DNA of 64,000 nt from Brachybacterium squillarum M-6-3 (GTDB taxonomy: Bacteria; Actinomycetota; Actinomycetes; Actinomycetales; Dermabacteraceae). How positions within the stretch are numbered: position 1 is the stretch's first letter; each line of letters starts with the position of its first letter. A model generated the notes under the pieces. It was not told the origin of the DNA. It ran no database searches and saw only the letters and a program-made list of their open reading frames with translations. The DNA is taken from contig NZ_AGBX01000007.1 in assembly GCF_000225825.1 (NCBI RefSeq), positions 434,001 through 498,000 of the forward strand, given 5' to 3'. Position numbers and translations under genes: made by a program. Positions 43,009-51,342 of this stretch are shown here, piece by piece.

Positions 43009-44759
43009 GCACCGCCCTGCGTCCGACGCCGGACCCCGCACGCACCGCCCGCCGCCGTGACACGCCCCTGGCCGAGGTGCAGCGCGCCCTGGCCATCCCC
43101 CGCGGGCGGCTGCTGGCCGCGGTGCTCGCCGCCTGCGCCACCCTCGGCGCGGCCTTCGCTCTCGCCGCCGTCTCCGCCTACCTCGTCACCCGCGCCTGGA
43201 CCATGCCCCCGGTGCTGGACCTCACCGTCGCCGTGGTCGCGGTGCGCGCCCTCGGCGTCTCCCGCGGCGTGTTCCGCTGGCTGGACCGAATGCTCACCCA
43301 CGACGTCGCCCTGCGCGGAGTGGTCTCGCTGCGCACCACCCTGTTCACGGCGCTGGCCGCCCGCACCGACGACGCCCTGACCCGGCTGCGCCGCGGCGAT
43401 GTGCTGGCTCGGATCGGCGACGACGCCCAGGAGCTCGCCGACCACGTGATCCTCGCCGTCGTCCCGGCGATGGTCGCCGCCGTGATGGCCGTGGTGGCGG
43501 TGGTGACCATCGCCCCCCTGTCGCCGCTCGCCGCCGGGGTGATGCTGCTGGCTCAGGCGGTCGCGGCCGTCCTCGGCCCGCTGGCCGCCTACCGTGCCGC
43601 CCGCGCCCGCGAGGCGGCCTCGTTGGACACCCGCGCCGCGGTCACCTCCTCCGCGCTCGGCGTGCTCGACGACGCGACCGCCCTGCGGGTCGACGGGCGC
43701 CTCACCCCCGCCCTGGACGGACTGCGCGAGGCGCAGGACGCGCACGCCGCCGCCGTGGACCGGGCCGCCCTGCCCTCCGCGGTGGCCGCCGCCGTGGTCC
43801 CCGCGAGCATCCTGCTGGCCACCCTCGGCTCGCTGCTGGCCGCCGGAGCCGCCTGGACCGCGGGCGGGGCGAGCGCCGGCCAGATCGGCATCCTCCTGCT
43901 GCTGCCGCTGTCCTCCTTCGAGGCCGCCACCGCCCTGCCCGCGGCGGCCGCGCAGCTCGCCCGCTCCCGGGCCGCCGCCGCCCGCCTGCGGGAGGTCGCC
44001 GGGCCCCTCGACCCCCGCCATCCCCTCCCCGACCCCGCCGGGGAGGCACGACCGCCCGTGGCGCCCGAGCGCGCCCGACTGCGCGCCGCCGACCTCGACG
44101 CCGGCTGGACCCCCGAGGCGGTGCGCGTGCGGGACCTGACCCTCGACCTCCCGCCGGGCTCTCGGCTCGCCGTCCTCGGCGGCTCCGGGATCGGCAAGTC
44201 CACCCTGCTGACGACCCTCGCCGGGCTCCTGGACCCGGTCGCCGGTCGCGTCGAGCTGGACGGGCAGGACCTCGCGGCGCTACCCCCGGAGCAGGTGCGT
44301 GCCACCGTGACCTGCTTCGCCGAGGACGCCCACGTCTTCGCGACCACCCTGCGGGAGAACCTGCGCATCGTCCGCGGGGACCTGGAGGACGCTGAGCTGG
44401 TCATCGCCCTGGAGGCCGTGGGGCTCGGCGACTGGCTGGCCGGTCTCCCCCAGGGCCTCGACACCCTGCTCGGCCCCGACGGCACCGACGTCTCCGGCGG
44501 GGAGCGCCGCCGCCTGCTGCTGGCCCGCGCCGTCCTGCGCCGCGGCCCCGTGCTGCTGCTGGACGAGCCCACCGAGCACTTGGACACCGCCCGCGGCGAC
44601 GCCCTGCTGCGCGCCCTGCTGACCCCTGGCGACACCGTCCTGGTGCCCGCGGCGACCACCGTCGTCGTCGTCACCCACCGCCCCGAGGCCCTCCCCTCCG
44701 GCACCCGCGTCCTGCGGATCGCCGAGGGGGGCCGCACCGTGAACGAGGTAGCACCATGA
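43005..44759 (+). CDS. cydC: ABC exporter for cytochrome bd assembly, CydC
   Basis: A 584-residue half-transporter partner of CydD. The TM domain contains VSAYLVTRAWTMPPVLDLTVAVVAVRALGVSRGVFRWLDRMLTHD, a typical CydC start. ATPase: Walker A LGGSGIGKST, signature VSGGERRRLLLARAVLR, Walker B VLLLDEPTEHLD. GCAGGAGG lies 13 nt before the ATG. Its stop overlaps the sensor-kinase ATG (ATGA). Confidence 0.93.
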   Translation: MSTALRPTPDPARTARRRDTPLAEVQRALAIPRGRLLAAVLAACATLGAAFALAAVSAYLVTRAWTMPPVLDLTVAVVAVRALGVSRGVFRWLDRMLTHDVALRGVVSLRTTLFTALAARTDDALTRLRRGDVLARIGDDAQELADHVILAVVPAMVAAVMAVVAVVTIAPLSPLAAGVMLLAQAVAAVLGPLAAYRAARAREAASLDTRAAVTSSALGVLDDATALRVDGRLTPALDGLREAQDAHAAAVDRAALPSAVAAAVVPASILLATLGSLLAAGAAWTAGGASAGQIGILLLLPLSSFEAATALPAAAAQLARSRAAAARLREVAGPLDPRHPLPDPAGEARPPVAPERARLRAADLDAGWTPEAVRVRDLTLDLPPGSRLAVLGGSGIGKSTLLTTLAGLLDPVAGRVELDGQDLAALPPEQVRATVTCFAEDAHVFATTLRENLRIVRGDLEDAELVIALEAVGLGDWLAGLPQGLDTLLGPDGTDVSGGERRRLLLARAVLRRGPVLLLDEPTEHLDTARGDALLRALLTPGDTVLVPAATTVVVVTHRPEALPSGTRVLRIAEGGRTVNEVAP

Positions 44760-45928
44760 CCCCACCCGCCACCGCCCCCACGCCCGTGGTGCCGCGCAAC
44801 ACGCCGGGAGGCCCGGAGCGCTCCCGGGTGCAGGATCTCGCCGGGGCCGTCCTCGCCGGGGCCGACACCGAGGACGTGCTCGAGCTCCTGCTCAGATCGG
44901 CGCGCAGCGACCTCTCCGCCCGCAGCGCCCTGCTGGTGATGCCCGTGCGGGAGGACCTGTGGAGCATCGAGCTGGTGGCCGGGAAGGACAGCGCCTCGAT
45001 GCTGGGACTGGAGATCGACCCCGCCGGGGCGCTCGGACTCGCCCTGACCGCGGCCGACCCCGAGGGCATCGAGGTGATCGGCGACCTGCCCACCGGCACC
45101 GAGGGCGAGCACCGGCCGGCGCTGGTCGCGGCCGTGGACGCCGGCGAGCACGGCGTGGGCGCGCTGGCGGTGCTGCACGCCTCCAAGCACGGCACCTTCT
45201 CCCCCGCCGACCGGGAGCGGCTGGACGCCCTCGCGGGACTGGTGGGAATCGCCCTGCGCGTCCCCGACATGGGCGGCGACCCGGAGCTGGACGACGAGCG
45301 TCGCCGCATCGCCCGCGACCTGCACGACCTCGCCGTCCAGGAGCTGTTCGCGGTGGGGATGGAGCTGGAGAGCCTCACCGAGGCGCTCTCGACCACCGGG
45401 GAGCCGCCCACCAACGCCCGGCTGCGGAGCTCCGTGGCCACCTCCGTGCAGGGGGTCGAGAACGCCGTCGCCCAGATCCGCCAGATCGTGCAGTCGCTGC
45501 GCCGCGAGCGGGTCGAGGCGACCCTCGCCGAGCGGCTGCGGCACGAGGTGGGGCTGGCCACCTCCGGGCTGGGCTTCGTTCCGGGCCTGCGGATGCCCCC
45601 GCACCCGCCGGACCTCGACGAGGAGCTGCCCCCGGAGATCGCCGAGGACGTCGTCGCCGTGGTGCGCGAGGGCCTCGCGAACGCCGCCCGCCACGCCCAC
45701 GCCAGCGCCGTCGCCGTCTCGGTGAGCGTGTTCAGCGAGGGCGTGGACCGGGTGGTGCAGGTCAACGTCTCCGACAACGGCCGCGGGATCGACCCGGGGG
45801 TGTCGCGCCGCAGCGGGCTGGCGAACATGTCCAGCCGGGCGCGGCGTCACGCCGGATGGGTGGACGCCTTCAACCTCGAGCCGGGCACGATGATCTCCTG
45901 GCGGGTGACGCTGCCGATCGTCGCCTGA
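44756..45928 (+). CDS. NarL-type sensor histidine kinase with GAF domain
   Basis: A 390-residue soluble kinase: GAF domain about 25-170, HisKA_3 dimerisation domain with phospho-acceptor H190 in DDERRRIARDLHDLAVQEL, and HATPase domain (VREGLANAARHAHASAVAV, DNGRGIDPG). No TM helix. Architecture resembles the C-terminal half of DevS/DosT-type redox or oxygen sensors. It overlaps cydC by 4 nt, so it is made with cytochrome bd. A redox or oxygen signal is therefore plausible, though no heme or Fe-S ligand set is obvious. Confidence 0.85.
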   Translation: MTPPATAPTPVVPRNTPGGPERSRVQDLAGAVLAGADTEDVLELLLRSARSDLSARSALLVMPVREDLWSIELVAGKDSASMLGLEIDPAGALGLALTAADPEGIEVIGDLPTGTEGEHRPALVAAVDAGEHGVGALAVLHASKHGTFSPADRERLDALAGLVGIALRVPDMGGDPELDDERRRIARDLHDLAVQELFAVGMELESLTEALSTTGEPPTNARLRSSVATSVQGVENAVAQIRQIVQSLRRERVEATLAERLRHEVGLATSGLGFVPGLRMPPHPPDLDEELPPEIAEDVVAVVREGLANAARHAHASAVAVSVSVFSEGVDRVVQVNVSDNGRGIDPGVSRRSGLANMSSRARRHAGWVDAFNLEPGTMISWRVTLPIVA

Positions 45929-45950
45929 GCGGCGGGATCAGGGGCGGGGA

Positions 45951-46565
45951 TCACTTCCAGCCGGCGCGGCGACGGGCCGCGACCATCGCGGCGACCTGGG
46001 TGCGGCGCTGCATCCCGAGGGTCTGCAGGATCACCGTCACCCGGTTCTTCACGGTCTTCTCGGCGATGCCGAGGGAGTCGGCGATCTCCCGGTTGGAGTG
46101 GCCGTCGCCGATCAGCTCCACGATCCGGCGGTCGGACTCGGAGAGGTCCGGCTCCTGGTCCTCGTGGCCGCTGGGCCAGACGGAGGCGCCGCCGTGGATC
46201 GCGACGATCGCCTCGACGATCTCCTTGGAGCGGGCGGACTTCAGCATCAGGCCGGAGGCGCCGGCGGCGCGGGACTCCCGCAGCGCGGCGTCGTCGTCGA
46301 AGCTGGTGAGCACCAGCATGGGCTGCTCGGCGTCGATCTCGCGAGCCCGGCGCATCACGTCGATGCCGGTGCCGTCGGGCAGCTGCAGGTCCACCACCAG
46401 CACCTGCGGGCGGATCGCGGGGAGGCGACGGGTGGCCTCGGCGACACCGGAGGCCTCGCCGATCACGCTGAGTCGGGGGTCGGCCTCGATCGCGGTGACG
46501 ATGCCGCGACGGACCACCTCGTGGTCGTCCACCAGCATCACCCGGATCGGGGTGCGCTCATCCAT
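45951..46565 (-). CDS. NarL/DevR-type response regulator
   Basis: A 204-residue regulator: receiver domain with IRVMLVDDHEVVRRG and phospho-aspartate in VLVVDLQLPDG, and a LuxR-type HTH (DRRIVELIGDGHSNREIADSLGIAEKTVKNRVTVILQTLGMQ). It is convergent with the sensor kinase (22-nt gap), and its ATG overlaps the mutM stop (ATGGATGA). Probably the partner of that kinase. A GTG three codons upstream (46574) is an alternative start. Confidence 0.88.
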   Translation of the reverse strand: MDERTPIRVMLVDDHEVVRRGIVTAIEADPRLSVIGEASGVAEATRRLPAIRPQVLVVDLQLPDGTGIDVMRRAREIDAEQPMLVLTSFDDDAALRESRAAGASGLMLKSARSKEIVEAIVAIHGGASVWPSGHEDQEPDLSESDRRIVELIGDGHSNREIADSLGIAEKTVKNRVTVILQTLGMQRRTQVAAMVAARRRAGWK

Positions 46566-47565
46566 CGCTTTCACGGTGATCCTTCCTGCGTCGGGCCTCC
46601 GCGGGGGCGGCGGCCGGGGTGGGAATCCGCTGGCAGCCGGGGCAGAAATGACTCGATCGTCCCTGGTGGACTGCGCGAGCGATCAATTTACCGCACCGCG
46701 GGCAGGGTTCGCCGTCGCGGCCGTAGACCGCCAGGGATCGGGCGAAGTACCCGCTGCGGCCGTCGACGTTCACGTACAGCGCGTCGAAGCTGGTGCCGCC
46801 CACCTCCAGGGCCCGCTCCATCACGTCGCGGGTGCCGCGCAGGATCGCCAGGGCCCGGCGCTGGCTGAGCAGGCTGCCGGGGGTGTCGTAGCGGGTGCGG
46901 GCCTGCCACAGGCCCTCGTCGGCGTAGATGTTGCCGATGCCGCTGACGATGCCCTGGGACAGCAGCAGCGACTTCACGGGGGCGCGGCGGGCGCGGATCG
47001 CCCGGGCGATGCCGGGCAGGTCCGCGGCGGGGTCCAGGAGGTCGCGGGCGATGTCGCGGGCGTCGCGGGGCAGCAGCGCGTCGGGGTTGCCCCGGCCGGC
47101 GGGACGGCCGTCGGCCGCCTCATCGAGGGGACTGGTCCAGATGCCGCCGAAGAGCCGCTGGTCGATCATGTCCAGCCGCGCGCCGTCGTCCAGCGTGAGG
47201 GTGAGGCGGCGGTGGCGCAGCGGGTCGGAGGCGGGCCCCTCCGAGGGGGCGGGCACGGCCGCGGGGTCGCCGGGTTCGGGGAGCACGCCGCGCAGGCGCA
47301 GCTGGCCGCTCATGCCGAGGTGGGCGACCAGGGCGTCCCCGCGGTCGCCGCCGTCGGGCTCGGACAGGCGCAGCCAGAGGAACTTGCCGCGGCGGGCGAC
47401 GGCGTCGATGCGGGCACCGAGCAGGCCGTCGCGCAGGCGGTCCTCCCCGCCGTGCTGGCGGCGGATGATGCGGGCGTCCAGCAGCTCCAGGCCGGTGACG
47501 GTGCGGCCGAGCACGTGCGGCTCCAGGCCGCGGCGGACGACCTCGACCTCGGGCAGCTCAGGCAA
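46558..47565 (-). CDS. mutM: Formamidopyrimidine-DNA glycosylase
   Basis: A 335-residue Fpg that removes 8-oxoguanine. It starts with TTG followed by PELPEVEVVRRGLEPHVLG, where the N-terminal Pro (after Met removal) and Glu are catalytic. H2TH: SQGIVSGIGNIYADEGLW; C-terminal zinc finger PCPRCGKLIARAVHQGRSSHFCPGCQ. About 40 residues longer than E. coli MutM, because of an insertion (PEPGDPAAVPAPSEGPAS) and a basic tail. Located after rnc. Confidence 0.95.
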   Translation of the reverse strand: MPELPEVEVVRRGLEPHVLGRTVTGLELLDARIIRRQHGGEDRLRDGLLGARIDAVARRGKFLWLRLSEPDGGDRGDALVAHLGMSGQLRLRGVLPEPGDPAAVPAPSEGPASDPLRHRRLTLTLDDGARLDMIDQRLFGGIWTSPLDEAADGRPAGRGNPDALLPRDARDIARDLLDPAADLPGIARAIRARRAPVKSLLLSQGIVSGIGNIYADEGLWQARTRYDTPGSLLSQRRALAILRGTRDVMERALEVGGTSFDALYVNVDGRSGYFARSLAVYGRDGEPCPRCGKLIARAVHQGRSSHFCPGCQRIPTPAAAPAEARRRKDHRESDG

Positions 47566-47568
47566 TGC

Positions 47569-48321
47569 TCAGCCCCGGGGGATGAGGGTCTCGCCGCGCG
47601 CGGCCAGCACGGTGCGCACCGCGGTCTGGGCGGCGGCGAGCTCGGCGTCCTTCTTGGAGTGGCCCTCTCCGCTGGCGGTGACCACCCCGGCCACGGTCAC
47701 GGTGGCGGTGAAGGTCTTGTCGTGCTCGAGGCCTGACTCGCTGAGCCGGTAGGCGGGGGTGGCGCCGGACTCGGCGGCGATCTCCTGCAGGCGCGACTTG
47801 AAGTCGTAGCTGGTCTCGAGGAACTCGTCGGAGTCCAGCAGCGGGGCCATCAGGTCCAGCACGAAGCGGCGGGAGACGTCCTGCCCGCAGGCCAGGTGCA
47901 CGGCGCCGATGACGGCCTCGGTGGTGTCGGCGAGGATCGAGATCTTGGCGCGGCCGCCCGTGAGGTCCTCGCCGCGGCCCAGACGCACGTAGGAGCCGAG
48001 CTCGAGGCGGCTGGCGATCACGGCGAGCGCCCGGGAGGAGACGGTGCCGGCGCGGCGGCGGGCGAGGTCGCCCTCGGGCAGGCTCGGGTGGTCCGCGTAC
48101 AGCTTCTCGGTGACGGCGAGCTGCAGCACCGCGTCGCCGAGGAACTCGAGGCGCTCGTTGTGGGGCAGCCCGTCGTGCTCGTAGGCGTAGGAGCGGTGGG
48201 TCAGCGCGAGGTCCAGCAGCCCGGACTCGCGCAGGTCCGCGGCCTGGGCGCCGTCCAGCGGGAGGGCGTGCAGCAGGGCGGTGGGGTCCGCGGCCTCGGT
48301 GGCCTGGCGGCGCCGGGCCAT
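47569..48321 (-). CDS. rnc: Ribonuclease III
   Basis: A 250-residue double-strand RNase. The catalytic signature NERLEFLGDAVLQLAVTEKLY and D/E residues of ILADTTEAVIGAV are present, followed by a dsRNA-binding domain (FKSRLQEIAAE...GEGHSKKDAELAAAQTAV). The ATG overlaps the stop of the DUF177 gene (TGATG). Confidence 0.96.
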   Translation of the reverse strand: MARRRQATEAADPTALLHALPLDGAQAADLRESGLLDLALTHRSYAYEHDGLPHNERLEFLGDAVLQLAVTEKLYADHPSLPEGDLARRRAGTVSSRALAVIASRLELGSYVRLGRGEDLTGGRAKISILADTTEAVIGAVHLACGQDVSRRFVLDLMAPLLDSDEFLETSYDFKSRLQEIAAESGATPAYRLSESGLEHDKTFTATVTVAGVVTASGEGHSKKDAELAAAQTAVRTVLAARGETLIPRG

Positions 48322-48902
48322 CAGCCCCGATCCTCGCGGGTCCCGCCCTCGGCGGCGTCGTCGTCGAAGAAGCCCTGCAGCGCGGCGAAGCGGTCGTCGA
48401 TCACCTCGTGGTGGTGCTCGGGGTCGTCCTCCATGCGGAAGCCGCACTGGGGGCACAGGCCGGGGCAGTCGGGGCGGCACAGCGGCCGGTCCTCGGCCTC
48501 GACGGCGAGGCCGTCGCGCACCAGGGGGCCGAGGTCGACGATGTCGTCCTCCATCAGCACGGCGTCCTCGCGCTCGTCGGCCTTGACCTTCTCGGGGAAC
48601 AGGAACAGCTCGTCCAGGCGGACGGCGATGTCCTGGGTGACGGGGTCGAGGCAGCGGGAGCACTCCCCCACCAGCTCGGTGGTGGCGGTGCCGTGGGCGT
48701 AGATGCCCTCGACGACGGACTCGAGCTCGGCGGCGACCTCGATGGGCTCGCCGGGCGCGGGCTGCATGGCCACACCGAGGTCGTCGCGGGCGGGGGCGGG
48801 CACGGTGCGCTCGACGGCACGGTGGGTGCCGGGCTTGCCGATCAGGTCGACGGCGTCGAAACGCAGGGCGCCGTCGAAGGGGCTGTCGGGGTTCGTGGGC
48901 AT
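48321..48902 (-). CDS. DUF177/YceD-family protein
   Basis: A 193-residue YceD-type protein, linked to large-subunit rRNA maturation and usually placed before rpmF (L32). Motifs: GECSRCLDPVTQDIAVRLDELFLFP and the zinc-type cluster CRPDCPGLCPQCG. rpmF is missing between it and rnc here. Acidic C-terminal tail. Probably co-transcribed with coaD, rnc and mutM. Confidence 0.92.
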   Translation of the reverse strand: MPTNPDSPFDGALRFDAVDLIGKPGTHRAVERTVPAPARDDLGVAMQPAPGEPIEVAAELESVVEGIYAHGTATTELVGECSRCLDPVTQDIAVRLDELFLFPEKVKADEREDAVLMEDDIVDLGPLVRDGLAVEAEDRPLCRPDCPGLCPQCGFRMEDDPEHHHEVIDDRFAALQGFFDDDAAEGGTREDRG

Positions 48903-48937
48903 GCGGGAACCCTCCTCGGGGTGGTCGGGGTGACGGA

Positions 48938-49435
48938 TCAGGATACGTCGGCGAGGGCGGCGACGGCGGCCGGCGGGAGCATGTCGTCGACCTCACCGCC
49001 GAGGGCGTGCACCTCCCGCACCAGGCTGGAGGAGATGTGGGCCAGGTTCTGGTCGGTGAGCAGGAAGACGGTGTCGATGTCCGCGAGGTGGCGGTTCATC
49101 CGCGCCATCGGCTCCTCGTAGGCCAGGTCGAGCTGGGAGCGCAGGCCGCGCACGACCGCGCCGGCGCCGACCTCGCGGCAGAAGTCGACCAGCAGGCCGC
49201 GGCCGAGGGTGCGGATCTCGGTGCGGCCGTCGAGACCCTCCGCCTGCAGGGTCTCGGCGATCACGCTGCGGCGGGTCTCGAGGTCCAGCAGGTTCTTCTT
49301 GCCCGGGTTGTGGGAGACGGCGACGACGACGTGCTCGGCGAGCGCGGCGGCCCGGCGGGCGAGGTCGAGGTGGCCCAGGGTGAAGGGGTCGAAGCTGCCG
49401 GGCAGGACGACGGTGCTCGTGCGCGGGCTGCTCAT
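48938..49435 (-). CDS. coaD: Phosphopantetheine adenylyltransferase
   Basis: A 165-residue CoaD, the penultimate enzyme of coenzyme A synthesis. VVLPGSFDPFTLGHLDLARRAA carries the T/HxGH nucleotidyl-transfer motif; VVRGLRSQLDLAYEEPMARMNR and LAHISSSLVREV are typical. TACAGT lies 6 nt before the ATG, suggesting a leaderless transcript. In most relatives it directly follows rsmD; here 3.8 kb intervene. Confidence 0.96.
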   Translation of the reverse strand: MSSPRTSTVVLPGSFDPFTLGHLDLARRAAALAEHVVVAVSHNPGKKNLLDLETRRSVIAETLQAEGLDGRTEIRTLGRGLLVDFCREVGAGAVVRGLRSQLDLAYEEPMARMNRHLADIDTVFLLTDQNLAHISSSLVREVHALGGEVDDMLPPAAVAALADVS

Positions 49436-49439
49436 GGCC

Positions 49440-49850
49440 TCACTGTATCCGCCGGTCCAGGGCGATCGGGGTGGTCTCCAGGGTGAGGGTGACGTGGTGG
49501 CGGCCGCTCTCCTCGATCTCGCCGATCTCGAGGGTGCCGGTGGTGCCGGCCAGCTCGCCGGTGCCGGAGCCGGGGGCGATCGCGTAGGTGAGGCCCGGGT
49601 CGCCGCCGGACATGGCGCCGAGCTGGTGGAAGGCGAGGGTGCCGCGGGCGCCGCGCAGGGTGCCCTCGAAGACCTCGGCGGCCACGTAGCCGGCGTCGCC
49701 CGCGGAGGGCTCCCCGGCGGTGAGCATCACCCCGGTGCTCTGCCCCTCCAGGGCGCCGGACCAGGTCTTGGTGAAGGTGAAGCGCTCCCCGCTCTCCAGC
49801 AGCGGCTCGGCGGGTCGCAGGTCGATGGTGAAGGTGGCGGTGGTGGTCAT
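49440..49850 (-). CDS. DUF3224 domain protein
   Basis: A 136-residue protein of the DUF3224 family (allene-oxide-cyclase-like barrel). GTLAFHQLGAMSGGDPGLTYAIAPGSGTGELAGTTGTLEI is the characteristic region. Function unknown. It lies 4 nt upstream of coaD on the same strand, but coaD seems to have its own promoter. Confidence 0.8.
   Translation of the reverse strand: MTTTATFTIDLRPAEPLLESGERFTFTKTWSGALEGQSTGVMLTAGEPSAGDAGYVAAEVFEGTLRGARGTLAFHQLGAMSGGDPGLTYAIAPGSGTGELAGTTGTLEIGEIEESGRHHVTLTLETTPIALDRRIQ
49442..49447 (-). promoter_or_regulatory. TACAGT -10 box, probable leaderless promoter of coaD
   Basis: Minus-strand TACAGT ends 6 nt before the coaD ATG; it sits inside the 3' end of the DUF3224 gene. 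Confidence 0.45.
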
Positions 49851-49919
49851 CGGGGCTCCCTCCCTCTCGGCGGCGGCGCCGCGCGCTGGGCCCCATCCTC
49901 GCAGTCGGAGGCGTCCCCG

Positions 49920-50588
49920 TCAGCCCTCCGTGGCGGGAAGGGGCGTGCCCTCGTGCTCGCCGGCGAGCTGCGCATAGCTCATCCCGTCCATCCACTCCCC
50001 GCTGCGGTGGAGGGAGTCCTGGCGGTGGGTGGCCTCGTGGCGCAGGCCGATCTTCTCCATCACCCGCCGGGAGGCGAGGTTCGCGGCGAAGCACTCGGCG
50101 ACCACGCGCCGCACCCCGAGGCCGTCGAAGGCGAGGTCCCGCAGGGCGGCGGCGAGCTCGGTGCCGAGGCCCTGCCCCTGGTGGGCGGGGTCCAGGACCC
50201 AGCCGATCTCGGCGACGGTGCCGCGGGCCTGCTCGGCCACGTCGGCCTGGCCCCAGGCGTCGTCGCGGCGGATCATCCCGGTGGCGACGATCGTGCCGTC
50301 GAGCTCGGCCACCACGGTCGTGTCCAACCGGTGGTCCCACCACTGCTGGTGCGCCTCGGGGGTGGCGGAGAGGGTGGTGGTCCACCGCTGCACGTCCGGG
50401 TCCCCAAGCCAGGGCCAGATCGCCGCGGCATCCTCGGAGCGCGCGGGGCGCAGGACCAGCCGCTCGGTGCGCACCGGCCAGTCGAGGTCGGCGAGGGCGG
50501 GCTGGGCCGGGGCTTCGGGGCAGGTGGTCCTGGCCTCACCGTAGCCGGAGGCCGGGCGGGCACCGGCGGCACCCGCGGGCCTGTCCAT
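49920..50588 (-). CDS. GNAT acetyltransferase, RimJ/RimL type
   Basis: An acetyltransferase of up to 222 residues. RTERLVLRPARSEDAAAIWPWLGDPDV and IGWVLDPAHQGQGLGTELAAALRDLAFDGLGVRRVVAECFAANLASRRVMEKIGLRHE are the RimJ/RimL signature. The start is uncertain: the frame is open upstream and the ATG at 50588 lies inside the left arm of a palindrome; a start nearer the conserved domain is possible. Substrate unknown (N-terminal amine or small molecule). Confidence 0.8.
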   Translation of the reverse strand: MDRPAGAAGARPASGYGEARTTCPEAPAQPALADLDWPVRTERLVLRPARSEDAAAIWPWLGDPDVQRWTTTLSATPEAHQQWWDHRLDTTVVAELDGTIVATGMIRRDDAWGQADVAEQARGTVAEIGWVLDPAHQGQGLGTELAAALRDLAFDGLGVRRVVAECFAANLASRRVMEKIGLRHEATHRQDSLHRSGEWMDGMSYAQLAGEHEGTPLPATEG

Positions 50589-50659
50589 GAGATGGATCGA
50601 GGGAGACACCGCCCCGCCATATGCAGGCCGCTGGCTCCTGTGATCCATCTGGTGGACAG
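50581..50659. repeat. 79-bp intergenic palindromic element
   Basis: The 18-bp arms (50581-50598 and 50642-50659) pair at 16 of 18 positions around a 43-nt spacer. It lies between the GNAT gene and the end of the methyltransferase gene. No T-tract, so not a simple terminator. Candidate REP/MITE-like element. Confidence 0.5.
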
Positions 50660-50667
50660 CCCTCGGG

Positions 50668-51264
50668 TCACGGGCGGCGTGCGTGGATCGCGGCGTGAGG
50701 CCGTGCTCCCGGGTCGGTGCGCCGCTCCTCCTGCTCGATGCGGAAGCCGGCCTCGGCCGCCATCCCCGCCAGGACGTCGCACGGCCAGGCATACGCCCTG
50801 GTCACGGCATGGTCGAAGGGTTCGGCGGAGGAACTGATGTCGAAGAAGCCCAGCAGCAGCTGCCCGCCCGGCTTCAGCGCTCCGTGAAGGTCGGCGAGCG
50901 CGGCGGGCATCGCGGCCGGTTCGAGGTGGATGAGGGAGTACCAGGCGAGGATCCCTCCCCAGGCGCCGGGGGTTCCGGAGAGGTCGGCGACCTGACCGGT
51001 CCGCGCGGGGACGCCTCGGGCGCGGGTGGCCTCGACGAAGGCGGGCACGGGGTCCCAGCCGGTCACGGCATGGCCGCGGCCGGCGAGGTGGGCGGCCCAC
51101 TGGCCGGGGCCGCAGCCGAGGTCGAGGATCGGGCCGGTGACACCGTCGGCCCAGGTCTCGATGGTGCGGCGGTCGGCGGGGGCCAGGAGCTCGACCTCAC
51201 CGAGCCGTGCCGCGTACTCGGCGGCACGGCGCCCGTACGCCTGCCGGGTCCCCTCGATGCTCAC
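50668..51264 (-). CDS. Class I SAM-dependent methyltransferase
   Basis: A 198-residue methyltransferase. Motif I is PILDLGCGPGQWAAHLAGRGH (about 45-65), motif II in ADLSG, motif post-I VTGWDP. The GTG start (51264) is preceded at 6 nt by TACCGT (51271-51276), which fits leaderless transcription. Divergent from the XRE gene. Substrate unknown, most likely a small molecule. Confidence 0.83.
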   Translation of the reverse strand: MSIEGTRQAYGRRAAEYAARLGEVELLAPADRRTIETWADGVTGPILDLGCGPGQWAAHLAGRGHAVTGWDPVPAFVEATRARGVPARTGQVADLSGTPGAWGGILAWYSLIHLEPAAMPAALADLHGALKPGGQLLLGFFDISSSAEPFDHAVTRAYAWPCDVLAGMAAEAGFRIEQEERRTDPGARPHAAIHARRP

Positions 51265-51270
51265 GGCTCC

Positions 51271-51276
51271 ACGGTA
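51271..51276 (-). promoter_or_regulatory. TACCGT -10 box of the methyltransferase gene
   Basis: Ends 6 nt before the GTG start on the minus strand; part of a divergent pair of leaderless-type promoters with 51331-51336. Confidence 0.45.
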
Positions 51277-51330
51277 GGCGGGACGGTTCCGCTCAGGGCG
51301 GAGGCCCGGGCGCGGCGGGCCGGGCCGTCG

Positions 51331-51336
51331 TAGTCT
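51331..51336 (+). promoter_or_regulatory. TAGTCT -10 box of the XRE regulator gene
   Basis: Ends 6 nt before the ATG at 51343; no Shine-Dalgarno sequence. Confidence 0.5.
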
Positions 51337-51342
51337 CCGGTC

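Noticed and set aside
44959-47736. 925-codon plus-strand frame spanning kinase, regulator, mutM and rnc
   Set aside because: Overlaps four real genes in other frames; no conserved motif.
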